NCBI GenBank assembly: GCA_005774545.1 | Contig: VAUL01000017.1 | Span: 1-55,200 of the forward strand | Origin: Deltaproteobacteria bacterium | Lineage (GTDB): Bacteria > Desulfobacterota > Desulfuromonadia > Desulfuromonadales > BM103 | Reading direction: 5' to 3' | Length of the DNA: 55,200 bases | In this document: positions 39,203 through 50,325 of the stretch, in pieces | Position numbering within the stretch: position 1 is the stretch's first letter | How the letters are laid out: every line of letters begins with the position of its first letter | Made by a program: the position numbers and the translations under genes | The notes under the pieces: model-generated | What the model was told of the DNA's origin: nothing | Seen by the model: the letters and a program-made list of their open reading frames with translations, nothing else | Database searches by the model: none

Positions 39203-40009
39203 ATGCCCAGACATTGGCTGCTGCTGACCGGACTGCTGAGCCTGCTCGTGGCCGCTCCGGCCTGTGCCGAGGATCTGTTGCGCTATGCCGGGGCCACCAC
39301 CCTGCAGCATTCGTTCATGCCGGAAGCCGCCCGCACGTTCCAGGGGGAGACCGGGGTGCGCATCCAGATCGAGGGGGGCAATACCAACCCCGGCATCAAG
39401 GCGCTGCTTGCCGGCGAAGTCGACATGGCCGGGGCCGGCCGGCACCTGACGGCGGACGAGAAGAAACAGGGGCTGGTCGAGCACTTTCTCGGCTGGGATG
39501 CCCTGGCCGTCGTGGTGCAGCGTTCCGCGACGGTGGACAGCCTCAGCCGCGAGCAGCTGCGCGGCATCTTCTCCGGCGCCCTCCGCAACTGGAAGGAGGT
39601 CGGCGGCCGCGACGAGCCGATCGTCGTCGTCACCAGCCCGAAGGGGTCGGGGATGCGCACCGCCGTCCAGGACCTGATCCTCGGGGGGAAGGCGTTCACG
39701 GCGAACGAGGTCGTTTCCGGCGTGGTCGGCCAGGCCGACCAGCAGGTGGCCATGTTTCCGGGGGCAATCACGGCGGTCAGTCTGAGCATGGTCGACCACA
39801 CGCGGGTCAAGGTGCTCAAGGTCGACGGCGTCGAGCCGACGGCGGAGACCGTTTCGGCAGGCCGCTACCCCCTGATCAAGCCGTTGGCGCTGGTGACGCG
39901 CGGAGCGCCCAAGGGGCAGCTGCAGCGCTTCCTCGAATTTGCCGTCGGGTCGCGCGGGCAGGCCATTCTGGCCCGGCATTTCGTGCCAGCGGCCGGAGCC
40001 GGCAAATAG
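39203..40009 (+). CDS. Phosphate-type periplasmic substrate-binding protein (PstS-like)
   Basis: 268 aa. Signal peptide cleaved near ACA-ED (after residue 22). YAGATTLQHSFMPEAARTF and NTNPGIKALLAGEVDMAGAGR, followed by SPKGSGMRTAVQD, are features of the PBP-like phosphate family; the SGT-type anion loops are partly present. There is no pstCAB nearby. The gene ends 89 bases before a chemoreceptor gene. A strong AAGGAGG precedes the ATG. It could feed a transporter elsewhere or act with the receptor (inference). Confidence 0.85.
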   Translation: MPRHWLLLTGLLSLLVAAPACAEDLLRYAGATTLQHSFMPEAARTFQGETGVRIQIEGGNTNPGIKALLAGEVDMAGAGRHLTADEKKQGLVEHFLGWDALAVVVQRSATVDSLSREQLRGIFSGALRNWKEVGGRDEPIVVVTSPKGSGMRTAVQDLILGGKAFTANEVVSGVVGQADQQVAMFPGAITAVSLSMVDHTRVKVLKVDGVEPTAETVSAGRYPLIKPLALVTRGAPKGQLQRFLEFAVGSRGQAILARHFVPAAGAGK

Positions 40010-40098
40010 CGGTCGTGCCAGTGAGGTTGCGGGCCGAGGCGGGTCCCGGGAGGTGTCCGGTTGTTTTTTTGCTACTGTTTTGAATTGAGGCCTGATCG

Positions 40099-41778
40099 AT
40101 GAAGATTCGCACGAAAATTCTCCTCGCCATGATCGCGGCCGCGGTCGTGCCGATGGCTCTGACCCTCGCCGTTGCCGGCAACCTGGCGACCTACGACCGG
40201 GAGCAGTGGCAGGTGCTGGCCCTGACCGTCCTCGGCGCCGTGGTGCTGGCGGTGCTGATGGCCTTCGCCCTGGCCAACGCCATCGTCCGGCCGCTGCGCG
40301 AGATGGTCGGCAATCTCCGCGAGATCGCCGAAGGCGGTGGCGACCTGAGCCGGGAACTGCCGGTGCGGAGCGGCGACGAGATCGGCGAGCTGTCGGCGAC
40401 CTTCAACCTCTTTCTGATCCGGCTGCGCGAGATGGTCGGCCGTCTCAACGCGGCCCTCGGCGAGATGGGCCGGGCCAATGAGCGCATCCGCCACTCCTCC
40501 CACGAGGTCATGGAGGGGGCGGTGCGCCAGTCGCAGGCTCTGGAGGATACCTCGCGGGCCATCGAGGGGATCGACGAGGCCGCCGGCGGCATCGCCGAAA
40601 GCACCGGATTTCTGGTCAACGCCGTCGAGGAGAGCTCGTCGGCCACCCTGGAGCTGGGGGCGACCATCGAAGAGATCGCCGGCCAGATGGAAAAGCTCTT
40701 CACCACCGTGGAGGAGATCTCCAGCGCCATCAACCAGATGTCGGTGGCCAGCCAGGAGGTTTCCGAGAACATCGGCATCCTCTCCTCGTCCACCGAGGTC
40801 ACCGTCTCCTCGATGCTGGAGATGGATGCCTCGATCAAGGAGATCGAGGAGAACGCCGCCCTGACCAGCCAGCTGGCGAGTGCCGCCACCGAGGATGCCC
40901 GCCAGGGGAAGGAAGCCGTCGACGAGACGATCCGCGGCATCGAAGTCATCCGCGAGACCGTGGACCGGGCCAGCGAAGTGATCATGGAACTCGGCCGCCA
41001 GTCGGGGGCCATCGGCAAGATCCTCACGGTCATCGACGAGGTGGCCGACCAGACCAGCCTGCTCTCCCTGAACGCGGCGATCATCGCCGCCCAGGCCGGC
41101 GAGCACGGCCGCGGCTTCGCCGTGGTGGCCGACGAGATTCGCGAACTGGCCGAGCGTACCGCCGTGTCGACCCGCGAGATCGCCACGATCATCACCACCC
41201 TGCAGGACGGAACCCAGGAAGCCGTGCTGGCGATGAAGGACGGCAGTGAGCGGGTGCACCAGGAGGTCGGCCGTTCGCGGGCGGCCGGGGTCGCTCTCGA
41301 GAAGATCCGCACCAGCACCATGAAGGCGATGGAGCAGGTCAACGGCATCGTGCGCGCCACCCAGGAGCAGTCCCGCGGCAGCCGCCAGGTGACCGACTCG
41401 ATGAACCAGGTGGCGGCGATGCTCGAGCAGATCGCCACGGCGATCACCGAGCAGTCGCAGGGGACGCGGCAGCTCGCCGAAGGGGCCGAGGCGATGCGCG
41501 ACATCGCCGCCCACGGCCGGCAGAGCACCGGCGAGCAGTCCAAGGGGAGCCGGCAGATCAACCGGAACATGGAGCAGATCCGCCAGATGATCGGCCGGAT
41601 CGATGCCGCGACCCGCGAGCTGACCCAGCGCAGCCGCCAAGTGGTCGAAGGGGTCGGCAGCGTGCACAAGGTGGCCGAGAGCAATGCCAGCCGGACCGCG
41701 GAGCTCGATCAGGTGGTGGAAACCCTCACCCGGCTCAACCACTCCCTGGAAGAGGAGGTCGGAGCCTTCAAGGTATGA
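40099..41778 (+). CDS. Methyl-accepting chemotaxis protein with almost no periplasmic domain
   Basis: 559 aa. TM1 (about 7-27) and TM2 (about 38-60) are joined by only about ten residues, so there is no classical ligand-binding domain. A HAMP domain (about 61-115) leads into a long coiled coil. The signalling hairpin is [20 protein letters not shown] and [10 protein letters not shown]. Serial QS-GS-Q type segments in the C-terminal helix are like receptors of the same group. It lacks the C-terminal CheR-binding pentapeptide. Its stop overlaps the next gene (ATGA). The upstream PstS-like protein is a possible but unproven input. Confidence 0.95.
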   Translation: MKIRTKILLAMIAAAVVPMALTLAVAGNLATYDREQWQVLALTVLGAVVLAVLMAFALANAIVRPLREMVGNLREIAEGGGDLSRELPVRSGDEIGELSATFNLFLIRLREMVGRLNAALGEMGRANERIRHSSHEVMEGAVRQSQALEDTSRAIEGIDEAAGGIAESTGFLVNAVEESSSATLELGATIEEIAGQMEKLFTTVEEISSAINQMSVASQEVSENIGILSSSTEVTVSSMLEMDASIKEIEENAALTSQLASAATEDARQGKEAVDETIRGIEVIRETVDRASEVIMELGRQSGAIGKILTVIDEVADQTSLLSLNAAIIAAQAGEHGRGFAVVADEIRELAERTAVSTREIATIITTLQDGTQEAVLAMKDGSERVHQEVGRSRAAGVALEKIRTSTMKAMEQVNGIVRATQEQSRGSRQVTDSMNQVAAMLEQIATAITEQSQGTRQLAEGAEAMRDIAAHGRQSTGEQSKGSRQINRNMEQIRQMIGRIDAATRELTQRSRQVVEGVGSVHKVAESNASRTAELDQVVETLTRLNHSLEEEVGAFKV

Positions 41779-42557
41779 GCGCGGGCTCCCTGACCCTGAC
41801 CATTCTCGGGTCGGGCACCAGCACCGGCGTCCCCGTACTCGGCTGCCGCTGCGCCGTCTGCCGTTCCGGGGATGCCGAGAACCGGCGCACCCGCTGCAGT
41901 GCCCTGCTGCAGTGGAGCGGGCGCAACGTCCTGATCGACACCGCCACCGACTTCCGCCAGCAGGCGCTGCGCGAGGGGATCGAGCGGGTCGACGCCGTGC
42001 TGTTCAGCCATACCCATGCCGATCATGTGCACGGCATCGACGACCTGCGGACCTTCACCCTGCGGGGGCACGCGATCCCGGTCTACGGCTCGGCGGCGGC
42101 GATGGCGACCATCAGGCAGGTGTTCGCCTATATCTTCACCGATGACGCGGAGCCCGGGTTCCGCCCCCGGCTGCAACTGCACGAGGTGGCCGCGCCTTTT
42201 TCGCTGTTCGGGCAAAATGTCACCCCGATCCCGCTGATTCACGGGGCGGGGGAGTCCTACGGCTACCGGGTCGGCGCGCTGGCCTACCTGACCGACTGCA
42301 GCGCGATCCCGGAAAGTTCGCTGGCGCTCCTCGGCGGTCTCGAGGTGCTGGTGATCGACGCCTTGCGCTTCAGCGCCCATGCGTCGCATTTCAACGTTGC
42401 CGGGGCGGTCGCGGCAGCCCGCCGGATCGGCGCGCGCCGCACCCTGCTGACCCATCTCAGCCACGAGGTGGATCATCACCGTCATGCCGCCGACCTGCCC
42501 GGGGGCATGGAATTTGCTTTTGACGGGCTGTGTCTCGATGTTCCCTGTCCGGGGTAG
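41775..42557 (+). CDS. MBL-fold metallohydrolase, PhnP-like
   Basis: 260 aa. [19 protein letters not shown] at the N-terminus includes the structural-zinc GCxCxVC of PhnP-type phosphodiesterases. [13 protein letters not shown] is the metal-binding HxHxDH motif. [13 protein letters not shown] and [13 protein letters not shown] complete the site. Known relatives hydrolyse cyclic phosphate or other phosphodiesters; the substrate here is unknown. It is translationally coupled to the chemoreceptor gene by ATGA, an unusual pairing. Confidence 0.88.
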   Translation: MSAGSLTLTILGSGTSTGVPVLGCRCAVCRSGDAENRRTRCSALLQWSGRNVLIDTATDFRQQALREGIERVDAVLFSHTHADHVHGIDDLRTFTLRGHAIPVYGSAAAMATIRQVFAYIFTDDAEPGFRPRLQLHEVAAPFSLFGQNVTPIPLIHGAGESYGYRVGALAYLTDCSAIPESSLALLGGLEVLVIDALRFSAHASHFNVAGAVAAARRIGARRTLLTHLSHEVDHHRHAADLPGGMEFAFDGLCLDVPCPG

Positions 42558-42584
42558 CGTTCCCCGGTAGCGCCAAGGAAGAGC

Positions 42585-44411
42585 ATGCACCAGGAAATCC
42601 GGCTGCACGGCCATCTCGACGACACCATCGAATACTTTGCCGTGATGGCGGCGCGCGACGCCTATACCCGCTACTTCTTCGAGTCGGCCGGGGACAGCCT
42701 GCGCTTTTTCTCCCCCGGCAACGAATTCGTGCTCGGCCGCGAACAGGTGCAGCACCGCGGCAACGGCGGCTCGTTCTGCGAGTACATGTTCGGCGTCGAT
42801 CAGCCGATCGCCGATCTTGCCAAGACCGACGTGCGCAACCGTCTGGTGCTTTACGGGGCCGTCTACAAGGATGAGAACCAGCTCGAATTCACCGGTCAGA
42901 CCGAGGGGCGCAACAGCTACGAGAAGCTCTTCTTCGAGGGGAACGCCCTCTACAACTGTTTCTTCTTCCTGACCGGCTCAGTGGCCGGCACCCTGCGCGA
43001 ACAGCAGGAGAACATCGCCCGGTTGCTCGGCAAGACCCTCAAGCGCTCCGAGCACGTCGGCCTCGGCGACGATGCCGAACTCATCGACGAGATCTACAGC
43101 CTCCTCGGGCATCGCAGCTCCCTGTACATCATCAAGCTGATCAACAAGAAGCACAAGGCCTATCACGACGCCTTCCAGGAACTGTACTTCACCTACAAAT
43201 CGATCCCCGACGAGGAGTTCCAGGCGCTGCAGCGGCGGGCCGAACTCTGGGGGATCGACCGCTACCAGCAGGAGCGGATCCGCATCGACGTGATGTACAA
43301 GCACCCCGACAACCAGCGGATCGTCGACGAGTACAAGAACATCCTGATCGACTGCAACCGCAAGGGGAGCATCAACCAGCCCGAGAATGCCCGGCTGACC
43401 CGTCTGAAGACCCTGTCGGTGCGCAACAAGATCCCGTCGGCCCTGTTCTACACCCTCGACGAGATGCTCAAGCACGACAAGCTGGTCAACCTCGACGAGC
43501 AGGACTACCTGGCCGAGACCCGCCAGGTGCTGGAGGGGATCTTCCTGGCCGAGGCGCAGATCGACGCCAGCATCACCGCCGAGGACATGAAGCTGCTGCT
43601 CCATGCCAAGCGCCAGGCCACCGAAAACCGCGACCACACCTTCGAGCACATCCTCCTCGAAACCGGCAAGGCCTGCGACGAAAAGATCCACGAGGGGGGC
43701 GACCTCGCGCCGCTGGAGCACTTCTCCTACATCATCACCTACTTCGACCGCTACGACAACGCCTACGCCCACATCAACGAGCTGGCGTTCATGGAGAACA
43801 TCAAGTACAGCGAGGAGAAGATCCGCAGTCTGCTCGGCAACAAGAAGGAGTTCGACACCCTCGATCCGAAACTGTGGGAAGAGCTGTTCTTCCGGCAGAT
43901 CTTCGAAAACAAGTATCTCAGCCAGTTCGGCCGCAAGAAGATCCACTGCCTGGCCAAGGGGTTGAAAGCCATCGAGGAGAGCCGCCTGGCGGTTCCCGAC
44001 CTGCTCGCCCAGTTGCGGGCCATCGAGGCCGAGGAGAACCTGTACGGCGTGCTCCTGACCCACGTCAAGGAGCGCATCCGCAACTTCTATTCGCGCTACA
44101 ACACGCGCACCGAGCAGGATGCCCTGATGCAGGAGATCGCCGACGAACTGCGCAACAAGGGGCTGGCCGTCGGCGAGATCCCGCCGGCGATGTTCCGCGA
44201 CGTGGTGGTCAACATCAAGAAGGAGGCGATCTACCTCCACAACCTCCTGCCGAAGATCGTCGCCGAGCGCGACGTGGCCCTGCGCGAGGACTTCCTCGAC
44301 AACAGCGGCCTCGACCGCTTCTACGTCGAAGAGCTCGAGCGCGAATACTTCGAGCTCAACAATCTCGACATGGAGGACCTCTACCTGATCCGCAAGGGGT
44401 ACGCGGTCTGA
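42585..44411 (+). CDS. Uncharacterised 608-aa protein
   Basis: 608 aa, highly charged, largely helical, with no signal peptide, membrane helix or nucleotide-binding motif that I can see. The N-terminus [20 protein letters not shown] and phrases such as [20 protein letters not shown] look like conserved core. I think it belongs to an uncharacterised family of this bacterial group but cannot name it. Start ATG 42585 has AAGGAAG. It lies between the PhnP-like gene (27-base gap) and the EF-G paralogue (29-base gap), all in one direction, so co-transcription is likely. Confidence 0.8.
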   Translation: MHQEIRLHGHLDDTIEYFAVMAARDAYTRYFFESAGDSLRFFSPGNEFVLGREQVQHRGNGGSFCEYMFGVDQPIADLAKTDVRNRLVLYGAVYKDENQLEFTGQTEGRNSYEKLFFEGNALYNCFFFLTGSVAGTLREQQENIARLLGKTLKRSEHVGLGDDAELIDEIYSLLGHRSSLYIIKLINKKHKAYHDAFQELYFTYKSIPDEEFQALQRRAELWGIDRYQQERIRIDVMYKHPDNQRIVDEYKNILIDCNRKGSINQPENARLTRLKTLSVRNKIPSALFYTLDEMLKHDKLVNLDEQDYLAETRQVLEGIFLAEAQIDASITAEDMKLLLHAKRQATENRDHTFEHILLETGKACDEKIHEGGDLAPLEHFSYIITYFDRYDNAYAHINELAFMENIKYSEEKIRSLLGNKKEFDTLDPKLWEELFFRQIFENKYLSQFGRKKIHCLAKGLKAIEESRLAVPDLLAQLRAIEAEENLYGVLLTHVKERIRNFYSRYNTRTEQDALMQEIADELRNKGLAVGEIPPAMFRDVVVNIKKEAIYLHNLLPKIVAERDVALREDFLDNSGLDRFYVEELEREYFELNNLDMEDLYLIRKGYAV

Positions 44412-44440
44412 GGTGCCGGCCGGTCCCCGCCCCTGACGCC

Positions 44441-46504
44441 ATGCCCTCGTCCCCCCTGGCCCGCATCCGCAACTTCGGCATCATCTCGCACATCGATGCC
44501 GGCAAGACCACCGTCTCGGAGCGCATCCTCTACTACTCCGGCGAGATCCACAAGCTCGGCGAGGTTCATGACGGCGAAGCCACCATGGACTGGATGGACC
44601 AGGAGCAGGAGCGCGGCATCACCATCACCGCCACCGCCACCACCTGCCACTGGCGCGACTGCACCCTCAACCTGATCGATACCCCCGGCCACATCGATTT
44701 CACCATCGAGGTCGAGCGCTCCCTGCGCGCTCTCGACGGGGCGCTGACCATCTTCAGCGCCGTCGAGGGGGTGCAGCCGCAGAGCGAGTCGGTGTGGCGC
44801 CAGGCCGACCGCTACCGGGTGCCGCGCATCTGTCTGGTCAACAAGATGGACCGGGTCGGCGCCGACCATCTCGCCGTCCTCGGGCAGATGGAGCGCCGGC
44901 TCGGCGCCCGCCCGGTGCTGATGCAGCTGCCGTGCGGGGTCGAGGGGGATTTCGCCGGGGTCGTCGACCTGCTCGAGGAACGGCTGCTGACCTTCGTCGA
45001 GAACGATCGCGGCACGACGGTCCTGGCCGCACCGGTGCCGGCCGAACTGCAACCGGCGGCGGCGGACGCCCGCGAGCGGCTGCTGGAAGCCGCCGCCGAC
45101 TGGGACGATGAGCTGCTGGCCGACCTGCTCGACGGCCGCCCGCCCGATGCCGGCCGGGTGCGCGCCGCCCTGCGCCGCGGCGTGCTGGCCTGCGCCATCT
45201 TCCCGGTCTTCCTCGGCGCGGCGCTGCGCAACCGGGGGATCCAGCCGGTTCTGGACGCCGTTGTCGACCTGCTGCCGTCCCCCCTCGAACTGCCGCCGGT
45301 CCGGGCCCATCGCGCCGACGGCGGCGACGACGAGCTGCTCCCCTGCGACCCGCGCGGCCCGCTGTGCGCCCTGGCGTTCAAGGTACAGGCCGACGAGGGG
45401 CGCAAGCTGACCTATCTGCGGCTCTACTCCGGGCAGGTGCGGGCCGGCGACCCGGTCTGGAACGCCACCCGCGGCTGCAGCGAACGGGTGGCCCGGCTGT
45501 TCCGCATGCACGCCCACAAGCGCGAGCGGATCGAGGCGGCGGCGGCCGGCGAAATCGTGGCGGCCGCCGGGCTGCGGGACGTGCTCACCGGCGACACCCT
45601 CTCCCCCCCGGGGCGGCCGCTAAGGCTGGCCGGGCTGACTGTCCCCGAACCGGTCGTCTCCCTGGCGGTCGAGCCGCGGCGGGTGGCGGACCGGGAACGG
45701 CTGCCGGCGGCGCTGGAGAAGCTGCTCTGGGAAGACCCGACGGTGCGCCTGAAGGAGGATGCGGAGACCGGTCAGACCGTGCTGACCGGGATGGGCGAGC
45801 TGCACCTCGAGGTGCTGCTCACCCGCCTGGAACGGGAATTCGGCGTGGAGGTCAATGCCGGCCAGCCGCAGGTGGTGCTGCGCGAAACGATCACGCGCGA
45901 GACCTGCCACCGCGAGCTGTTCGAGCGGGAGCTGGACGGCCGGGTGCAGCGCGGCGACGTCAACCTGTGCCTCGCCCCGCTGCCGCGCGGCAGCGGGGTG
46001 CGCGTGCAGGCGGACAAGGTCGCCGCCGGCCTGCCGCCCGAGGTGCTGGCGGCGCTGCAGGAGACGCTGGAGCAGGGCGCCCGGGTCGGGCCGCTGGCCG
46101 GCTACCCGCTGGTCGACGTGGCGGTCGAGGTCGTCGACGTCCCCTTCCTCCCCGGCGCCACCACGCTCCTCGGCGTGCGCGCCGCCGCCCAGCGCGGCCT
46201 GGTGATGGCGGTGCGCGCCGCCGGGGCGACGCTGCTCGAGCCGGTCATGGCGCTGGAGGTCACCACGCCGGGCGAATTTTCCGGGCGGGTGCTCGGCGGG
46301 CTGCAGCAGAAACGCGGGCGGGTCGAGGGGCTGGAAAGTCGCGAAGGGTACGATATCATCCGGGCCACCGTGCCGCTGGCGGCCATGTTCGGCTACATGA
46401 CCGAACTGCGCAGCGCCACCCAGGGGCGCGGTTCCTTCACCATGGCCTTCAGTCACTACGACCAGGCGCCACCGGCCACCCTGGCCCGATTCGGCCTGGG
46501 CTGA
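44441..46504 (+). CDS. Elongation factor G paralogue (EF-G2-like GTPase)
   Basis: 687 aa. GTPase motifs: G1 [10 protein letters not shown], switch [12 protein letters not shown]3 DTPGH, G4 [24 protein letters not shown] is classical EF-G. Domains II-V follow ([36 protein letters not shown] in domains IV/V). It differs from a main FusA in G5 and domain II sequence and in context, since no rpsL, rpsG or tufA is near. A translocation, ribosome-recycling or stress role is possible. Start ATG 44441 has no clear ribosome site and may rely on upstream translation. Confidence 0.9.
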   Translation: MPSSPLARIRNFGIISHIDAGKTTVSERILYYSGEIHKLGEVHDGEATMDWMDQEQERGITITATATTCHWRDCTLNLIDTPGHIDFTIEVERSLRALDGALTIFSAVEGVQPQSESVWRQADRYRVPRICLVNKMDRVGADHLAVLGQMERRLGARPVLMQLPCGVEGDFAGVVDLLEERLLTFVENDRGTTVLAAPVPAELQPAAADARERLLEAAADWDDELLADLLDGRPPDAGRVRAALRRGVLACAIFPVFLGAALRNRGIQPVLDAVVDLLPSPLELPPVRAHRADGGDDELLPCDPRGPLCALAFKVQADEGRKLTYLRLYSGQVRAGDPVWNATRGCSERVARLFRMHAHKRERIEAAAAGEIVAAAGLRDVLTGDTLSPPGRPLRLAGLTVPEPVVSLAVEPRRVADRERLPAALEKLLWEDPTVRLKEDAETGQTVLTGMGELHLEVLLTRLEREFGVEVNAGQPQVVLRETITRETCHRELFERELDGRVQRGDVNLCLAPLPRGSGVRVQADKVAAGLPPEVLAALQETLEQGARVGPLAGYPLVDVAVEVVDVPFLPGATTLLGVRAAAQRGLVMAVRAAGATLLEPVMALEVTTPGEFSGRVLGGLQQKRGRVEGLESREGYDIIRATVPLAAMFGYMTELRSATQGRGSFTMAFSHYDQAPPATLARFGLG

Positions 46505-46522
46505 CCCCCGGGGGTGCCGCCG

Positions 46523-47395
46523 TCAGGTGGCCATCCCGGGCGGTTCGCGCCGCGAGAACTCGATGCCGATCAGGGTGACGTCGTCCTGCGGCGCCGCTTT
46601 CCCGGCGAAGCCGCACAGGTCCTGCAGCGCATTCCGGCAGGCGTGGCCGAGATCGTGGCCGACCTGGGCGTGCAGGCTGGCCACCAGGCGCGCTTCGCCG
46701 TACGGCACCCCCTGCTCGTTGATCTGCTCGGTCAGGCCGTCGGTGTAGAGGAAGAGGCGGTCCCCCTCCTGCAGCTGAACCTTCCCCTCGTCGCTTTTGT
46801 CGCGGTGATTCAGGCCGATCAGCGGCCCGCCGCGGTCGAGACGCTCCATCGTGCCGTCGCCATGCAGCAGCAGCGGCGGCGGGTGCCCGGCGTTGGCGTA
46901 GCGGACGAAGCCGGTGTGCGGGTTGAGCAGCAGGTAGGAGATGGTGAAGAACTCCTCGAAGCGTTCGAACGGGTACTCCGCGTCAAGTTCGGCCAGCACC
47001 TCGTGGGGCGAGGTGATCCGGTAGAAGGGGCGATGGCTCAGGGGGTGCTTGAGCAGCCGGCCGGTGGTCGGCGACAGGCTCTGGTGGACGGCCACGCTGA
47101 CCATGGCCGAGGCGATGCCGTGGCCGCTGACGTCGATCAGGTAGGCCATGATGGTGTTTTCATCGAGCGGCGCGATGTTGAACAGGTCGCCGCCGACCTT
47201 CTTGTAGGGGGCGAAGCGCCAGGCGAAATGCAGGTTGTGGTAGGTCGGCGCGCGGCGGGGAATGAGGCTGCGCTGGATGTGGGCCGCCGACTGCAGGGCG
47301 TCGGTCAGCTCCTGCTCGCGCGCCGCCAGTTGCTGGCGGAGCGACTCGAGTTCATGCTGCAGCTGGCGGACGCTCGACGGTTCATGCGGGCACAT
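46523..47395 (-). CDS. SpoIIE/PP2C-type serine phosphatase
   Basis: 290 aa. An N-terminal coiled coil (about 5-45) precedes the SpoIIE/RsbU phosphatase domain: AYLIDVSGHGIASAMVSVAV with the metal Asp, YANAGHPPPLLL, LFLYTDGLTEQ and QDDVTLIGI. These are PP2C metal ligands. Start ATG 47395 is chosen; an in-frame TTG at 47431 with AAGGA upstream is possible. It is divergent from the GAF-sigma54 gene. It would dephosphorylate an anti-anti-sigma or similar partner, not present here. Confidence 0.92.
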   Translation of the reverse strand: MCPHEPSSVRQLQHELESLRQQLAAREQELTDALQSAAHIQRSLIPRRAPTYHNLHFAWRFAPYKKVGGDLFNIAPLDENTIMAYLIDVSGHGIASAMVSVAVHQSLSPTTGRLLKHPLSHRPFYRITSPHEVLAELDAEYPFERFEEFFTISYLLLNPHTGFVRYANAGHPPPLLLHGDGTMERLDRGGPLIGLNHRDKSDEGKVQLQEGDRLFLYTDGLTEQINEQGVPYGEARLVASLHAQVGHDLGHACRNALQDLCGFAGKAAPQDDVTLIGIEFSRREPPGMAT

Positions 47396-47443
47396 TTGAA
47401 CAGTATTTACCGAAAGCCGTCGCCATGACAAGAGGAAGGTCCT

Positions 47444-47472
47444 TTGACCTGGCCGGCGAGGACGGCTATACT
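47444..47472 (+). promoter_or_regulatory. Predicted sigma70 promoter for the GAF-sigma54 activator gene
   Basis: TTGACC (47444-47449), 17 bases, TATACT (47467-47472), with a leader of about 27 bases before the ATG at 47506. Near consensus. Confidence 0.75.
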
Positions 47473-47505
47473 CGGTCTGAGTAATTTGCCTACACGGAGA
47501 GACCG

Positions 47506-50304
47506 ATGGAACTGTCTGTCGCGCGCATTGACGAACTGATCACCAAGATCCGCGGATTCGGCAAGGAGAACCTGGCGGAAATCCTGCACGCCCTGGGGGA
47601 GATGGTACCGTTGATCACCCGCCAGAGCCGCTGCCGGCTCTACCTCGAGGATCTGACCAGCGGCACCCTCAATTGCGTGCTGGCCACCGGCCGCCAGGCC
47701 GCCGCGGCCCGCCAGCATGCCTTCCCGCTTACCGATCCCGATTTCCTCGTGTCGCGGGTCTTCATCTCCCAGGAAACCGCCAGCTTCGAAGACCCCGCCG
47801 AACTCCCCCGTCAGGCGCGCGAGGTCGCCGAGCGCTTCTCCATCCAGGCGTCCTACCAGCTGCCGCTGCTGCATCGCGGCCGGGCGGTCGGCGTGCTGTG
47901 CATCGACGGCAGCCGCCGCGCGCAGCTCCCCGACCAGCCGCGTCGCCGGGCCCTCCGCCAGTTTCTGACCGAGGTCGTGCCGGTTCTCGACCAGGCCCGC
48001 AAGCATCACCAGCAGCTGGTGCTGGCGCGGCGCATCGACGAGGCCAAGAAGACCGAGGCCGCGCGCACCATGGTGCACTCGGCGGTGCGTCTCATCGATC
48101 ACCTCTCCCTGGCCTCGGTGCTGGTGCCGCCCCGCTCGGGACAGGGCCTCGAGGTGCTGGCCGCCTATGCCGAGGACCGCAAGATCCAGCAGCTCTACGA
48201 GCAGGAGGGGCTGGTCGACCTCGAAGCCGGCCGTTCGCTGCTGTCGCGCTACATCCGCAGCGACGGGGTGATCGTCGACGACACCCTGCTGTCGCCGCTC
48301 TACATCCCCGACCTGCGCAGCGAGGTGCTGCAGAAGCGCTTCCTCACCGAGGCGATCGGCCTGACCTCGCTCTACGTCGTGCCGCGCTACGATCCGGCCA
48401 CCCGCCGGGTCATCTGCCTGGTCAACTACTTCACCCTCGAGCCGTACGAGTTCAACGAATTCGAGCGCGGTCTGCTCGAGGCGCACGCCGAGATGGCCCA
48501 GCGGGTCATCCAGGAGATCGGCGACGAACACGTCGAGATCCAGGTCCTGTCGGAGATCAACGACCTGCTCCAGAAGAGCTTCGAGGGGGTCAAGCCGTTC
48601 CTCAACCGGGTCCTGGCCAAGGCCACCGAGCTGATCGGCGCCGATACCGGCAGCATCGCCCTGGTCCAGGAGCGCGACGGCGAGCCGTGGCTGCTGGTCG
48701 AGGAGCCGGACGGCACCCTGGTCGGCGCCAAGAGCAAGGAGTGGCTGAAGAAGAACATCCCGCCGATCCGCGTCGGCGGGTCGGAGCTGCCGCGGCAGAT
48801 GCGCAGCCTCTCCGGCTATGCGGCCTACTCCCGCCAGCCGTGCGTGGTGGCCGATACCCTGGTCGAGGCGGCCGGTGACGGCTACTACCTGCTGGTGACC
48901 GAGGCGATCCGCAGCGAGATCGCCGTGCCGGTCTGCGACGGCGACCAGGTGCTGGCGGTGATCTGCCTGAGCAGCCACACGCCGCGCTTCTTTACCGAGG
49001 AGCACCAGCGCATCCTGCAGATCATCGTGCAGATGATCGCCCAGCATCTGGCCGGCCTGCTGCAGATCGAACGGCTCACCGGCGAGGTGCAGCGGCTGCG
49101 TTCCGACGTGACCTACCGCGACCCGAAGATCTCCTCCTACCGGCTCGGCAACGTCATCGGCAATTCGGCCAAGGCGCGCGAGATCATCAATTCCGTCGAG
49201 ACGATCTCGCCGCCGCTGTTCAGCCGGATCATGATGTGGCAGCGCAACGACCTGCGCGAGGCGGCCCTCGGTCTGCCGACCATCCTGATCACCGGCGACA
49301 CCGGCAGCGGCAAGGAGTTTCTCTTCAACAACATCTACTCGCGGCTCAACGAGTTGTTTCGCGAGCAGGTCGGCCCGCACGCCGAGCTGCCGGTCACCAA
49401 GAGCAACATCGCCGCCTACAGCGGCGAGCTGACCTATTCGGAACTGTTCGGCCACAAGCGCGGGGCCTTCACCGGGGCCCACCTCGACCGGCGCGGCATC
49501 CTCGAGGAGGCCAACGGCGGGGTGGTGTTCCTCGACGAGATCGGCGACGCCGATCCCAAGACCCAGGTCCAGCTGCTGCGCTTTCTCGACAACGGCGGCT
49601 TCGTCCGGCTCGGCGAGAACCAGACCCGCTATGCCCGGGTGCTGCTGGTCGCCGCCACCAACCGCGACCTGCGGCGGCAGATTCAGGCCGGCCTCTTCCG
49701 CGAGGATCTGTTCCACCGCCTCTCGGAGCTGACTATCGATGTCCCCTCGCTCAACGAGCGGCGCGAGGACATCCCCGACCTGGCCGTGCACTTCCTTGGC
49801 CAGTTGTACCGCATCTACCGGCGCACCAGCGAGCCGGCCGACCAGGTACCGGTCATCAGCCGCGAGGCCCAGGATCTGCTGGCCGGCCACGACTACACCG
49901 GCAACATTCGCGAGCTGCGCTCGATCCTGCTGCGCGCCCTGCTCTTCCGGCGCGGCCGTGCCTTGACCGCGGAAGACGTGCGCCGGGCGATTACCGGGGT
50001 CGGCAGCGCCCCGGCGCCGTTGCCGGCTTTCGCCGCGGCGACCCCGCCGGAGCTGCGCCTGCTCGATGCGCTGCGCACCGGCGAAGGGGATTTCTGGACG
50101 CTGGTGCACCAGCCGTTCACCGAAAAGCAGCTGACCAAGGACACGGTCCGCGCCCTCGTGGCCGCGGTCCGGCGCACCGGCTCGCGCAACATGCCCGAGA
50201 TCGCCACCGCGCTGAAGGCCTGCGACCCGCGCAGCAGCGACGCCGAGGAGCAGCGGCGCTTCTACAAATTCAAGAACTTCCTCTACAAGACGGTGAAGGT
50301 GTGA
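47506..50304 (+). CDS. GAF-domain sigma54-dependent activator without a Fis-type HTH
   Basis: 932 aa. Two or three GAF-type sensor regions fill about residues 1-540. The AAA+ domain has Walker A at 597-604 (GDTGSGKE), the sigma54-contacting GAFTGA at 653-658, and Walker B VVFLDE at 673-678; FREDLFHRLSELTIDVP follows. The C-terminus (RFYKFKNFLYKTVKV) is not the usual Fis helix-turn-helix, so DNA binding would be by another fold or absent. It could activate sigma54 promoters for the neighbouring region, though none was identified. Start ATG 47506 has GGAGAG upstream. Confidence 0.92.
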   Translation: MELSVARIDELITKIRGFGKENLAEILHALGEMVPLITRQSRCRLYLEDLTSGTLNCVLATGRQAAAARQHAFPLTDPDFLVSRVFISQETASFEDPAELPRQAREVAERFSIQASYQLPLLHRGRAVGVLCIDGSRRAQLPDQPRRRALRQFLTEVVPVLDQARKHHQQLVLARRIDEAKKTEAARTMVHSAVRLIDHLSLASVLVPPRSGQGLEVLAAYAEDRKIQQLYEQEGLVDLEAGRSLLSRYIRSDGVIVDDTLLSPLYIPDLRSEVLQKRFLTEAIGLTSLYVVPRYDPATRRVICLVNYFTLEPYEFNEFERGLLEAHAEMAQRVIQEIGDEHVEIQVLSEINDLLQKSFEGVKPFLNRVLAKATELIGADTGSIALVQERDGEPWLLVEEPDGTLVGAKSKEWLKKNIPPIRVGGSELPRQMRSLSGYAAYSRQPCVVADTLVEAAGDGYYLLVTEAIRSEIAVPVCDGDQVLAVICLSSHTPRFFTEEHQRILQIIVQMIAQHLAGLLQIERLTGEVQRLRSDVTYRDPKISSYRLGNVIGNSAKAREIINSVETISPPLFSRIMMWQRNDLREAALGLPTILITGDTGSGKEFLFNNIYSRLNELFREQVGPHAELPVTKSNIAAYSGELTYSELFGHKRGAFTGAHLDRRGILEEANGGVVFLDEIGDADPKTQVQLLRFLDNGGFVRLGENQTRYARVLLVAATNRDLRRQIQAGLFREDLFHRLSELTIDVPSLNERREDIPDLAVHFLGQLYRIYRRTSEPADQVPVISREAQDLLAGHDYTGNIRELRSILLRALLFRRGRALTAEDVRRAITGVGSAPAPLPAFAAATPPELRLLDALRTGEGDFWTLVHQPFTEKQLTKDTVRALVAAVRRTGSRNMPEIATALKACDPRSSDAEEQRRFYKFKNFLYKTVKV

Positions 50305-50325
50305 GCTGCGGGCTTTCCCGGGCCC

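Noticed and set aside
47407-50109. A 900-codon minus-strand frame opposite the GAF-sigma54 activator.
   Set aside because: The activator has Walker A, GAFTGA and Walker B motifs in order; the antisense frame has none.
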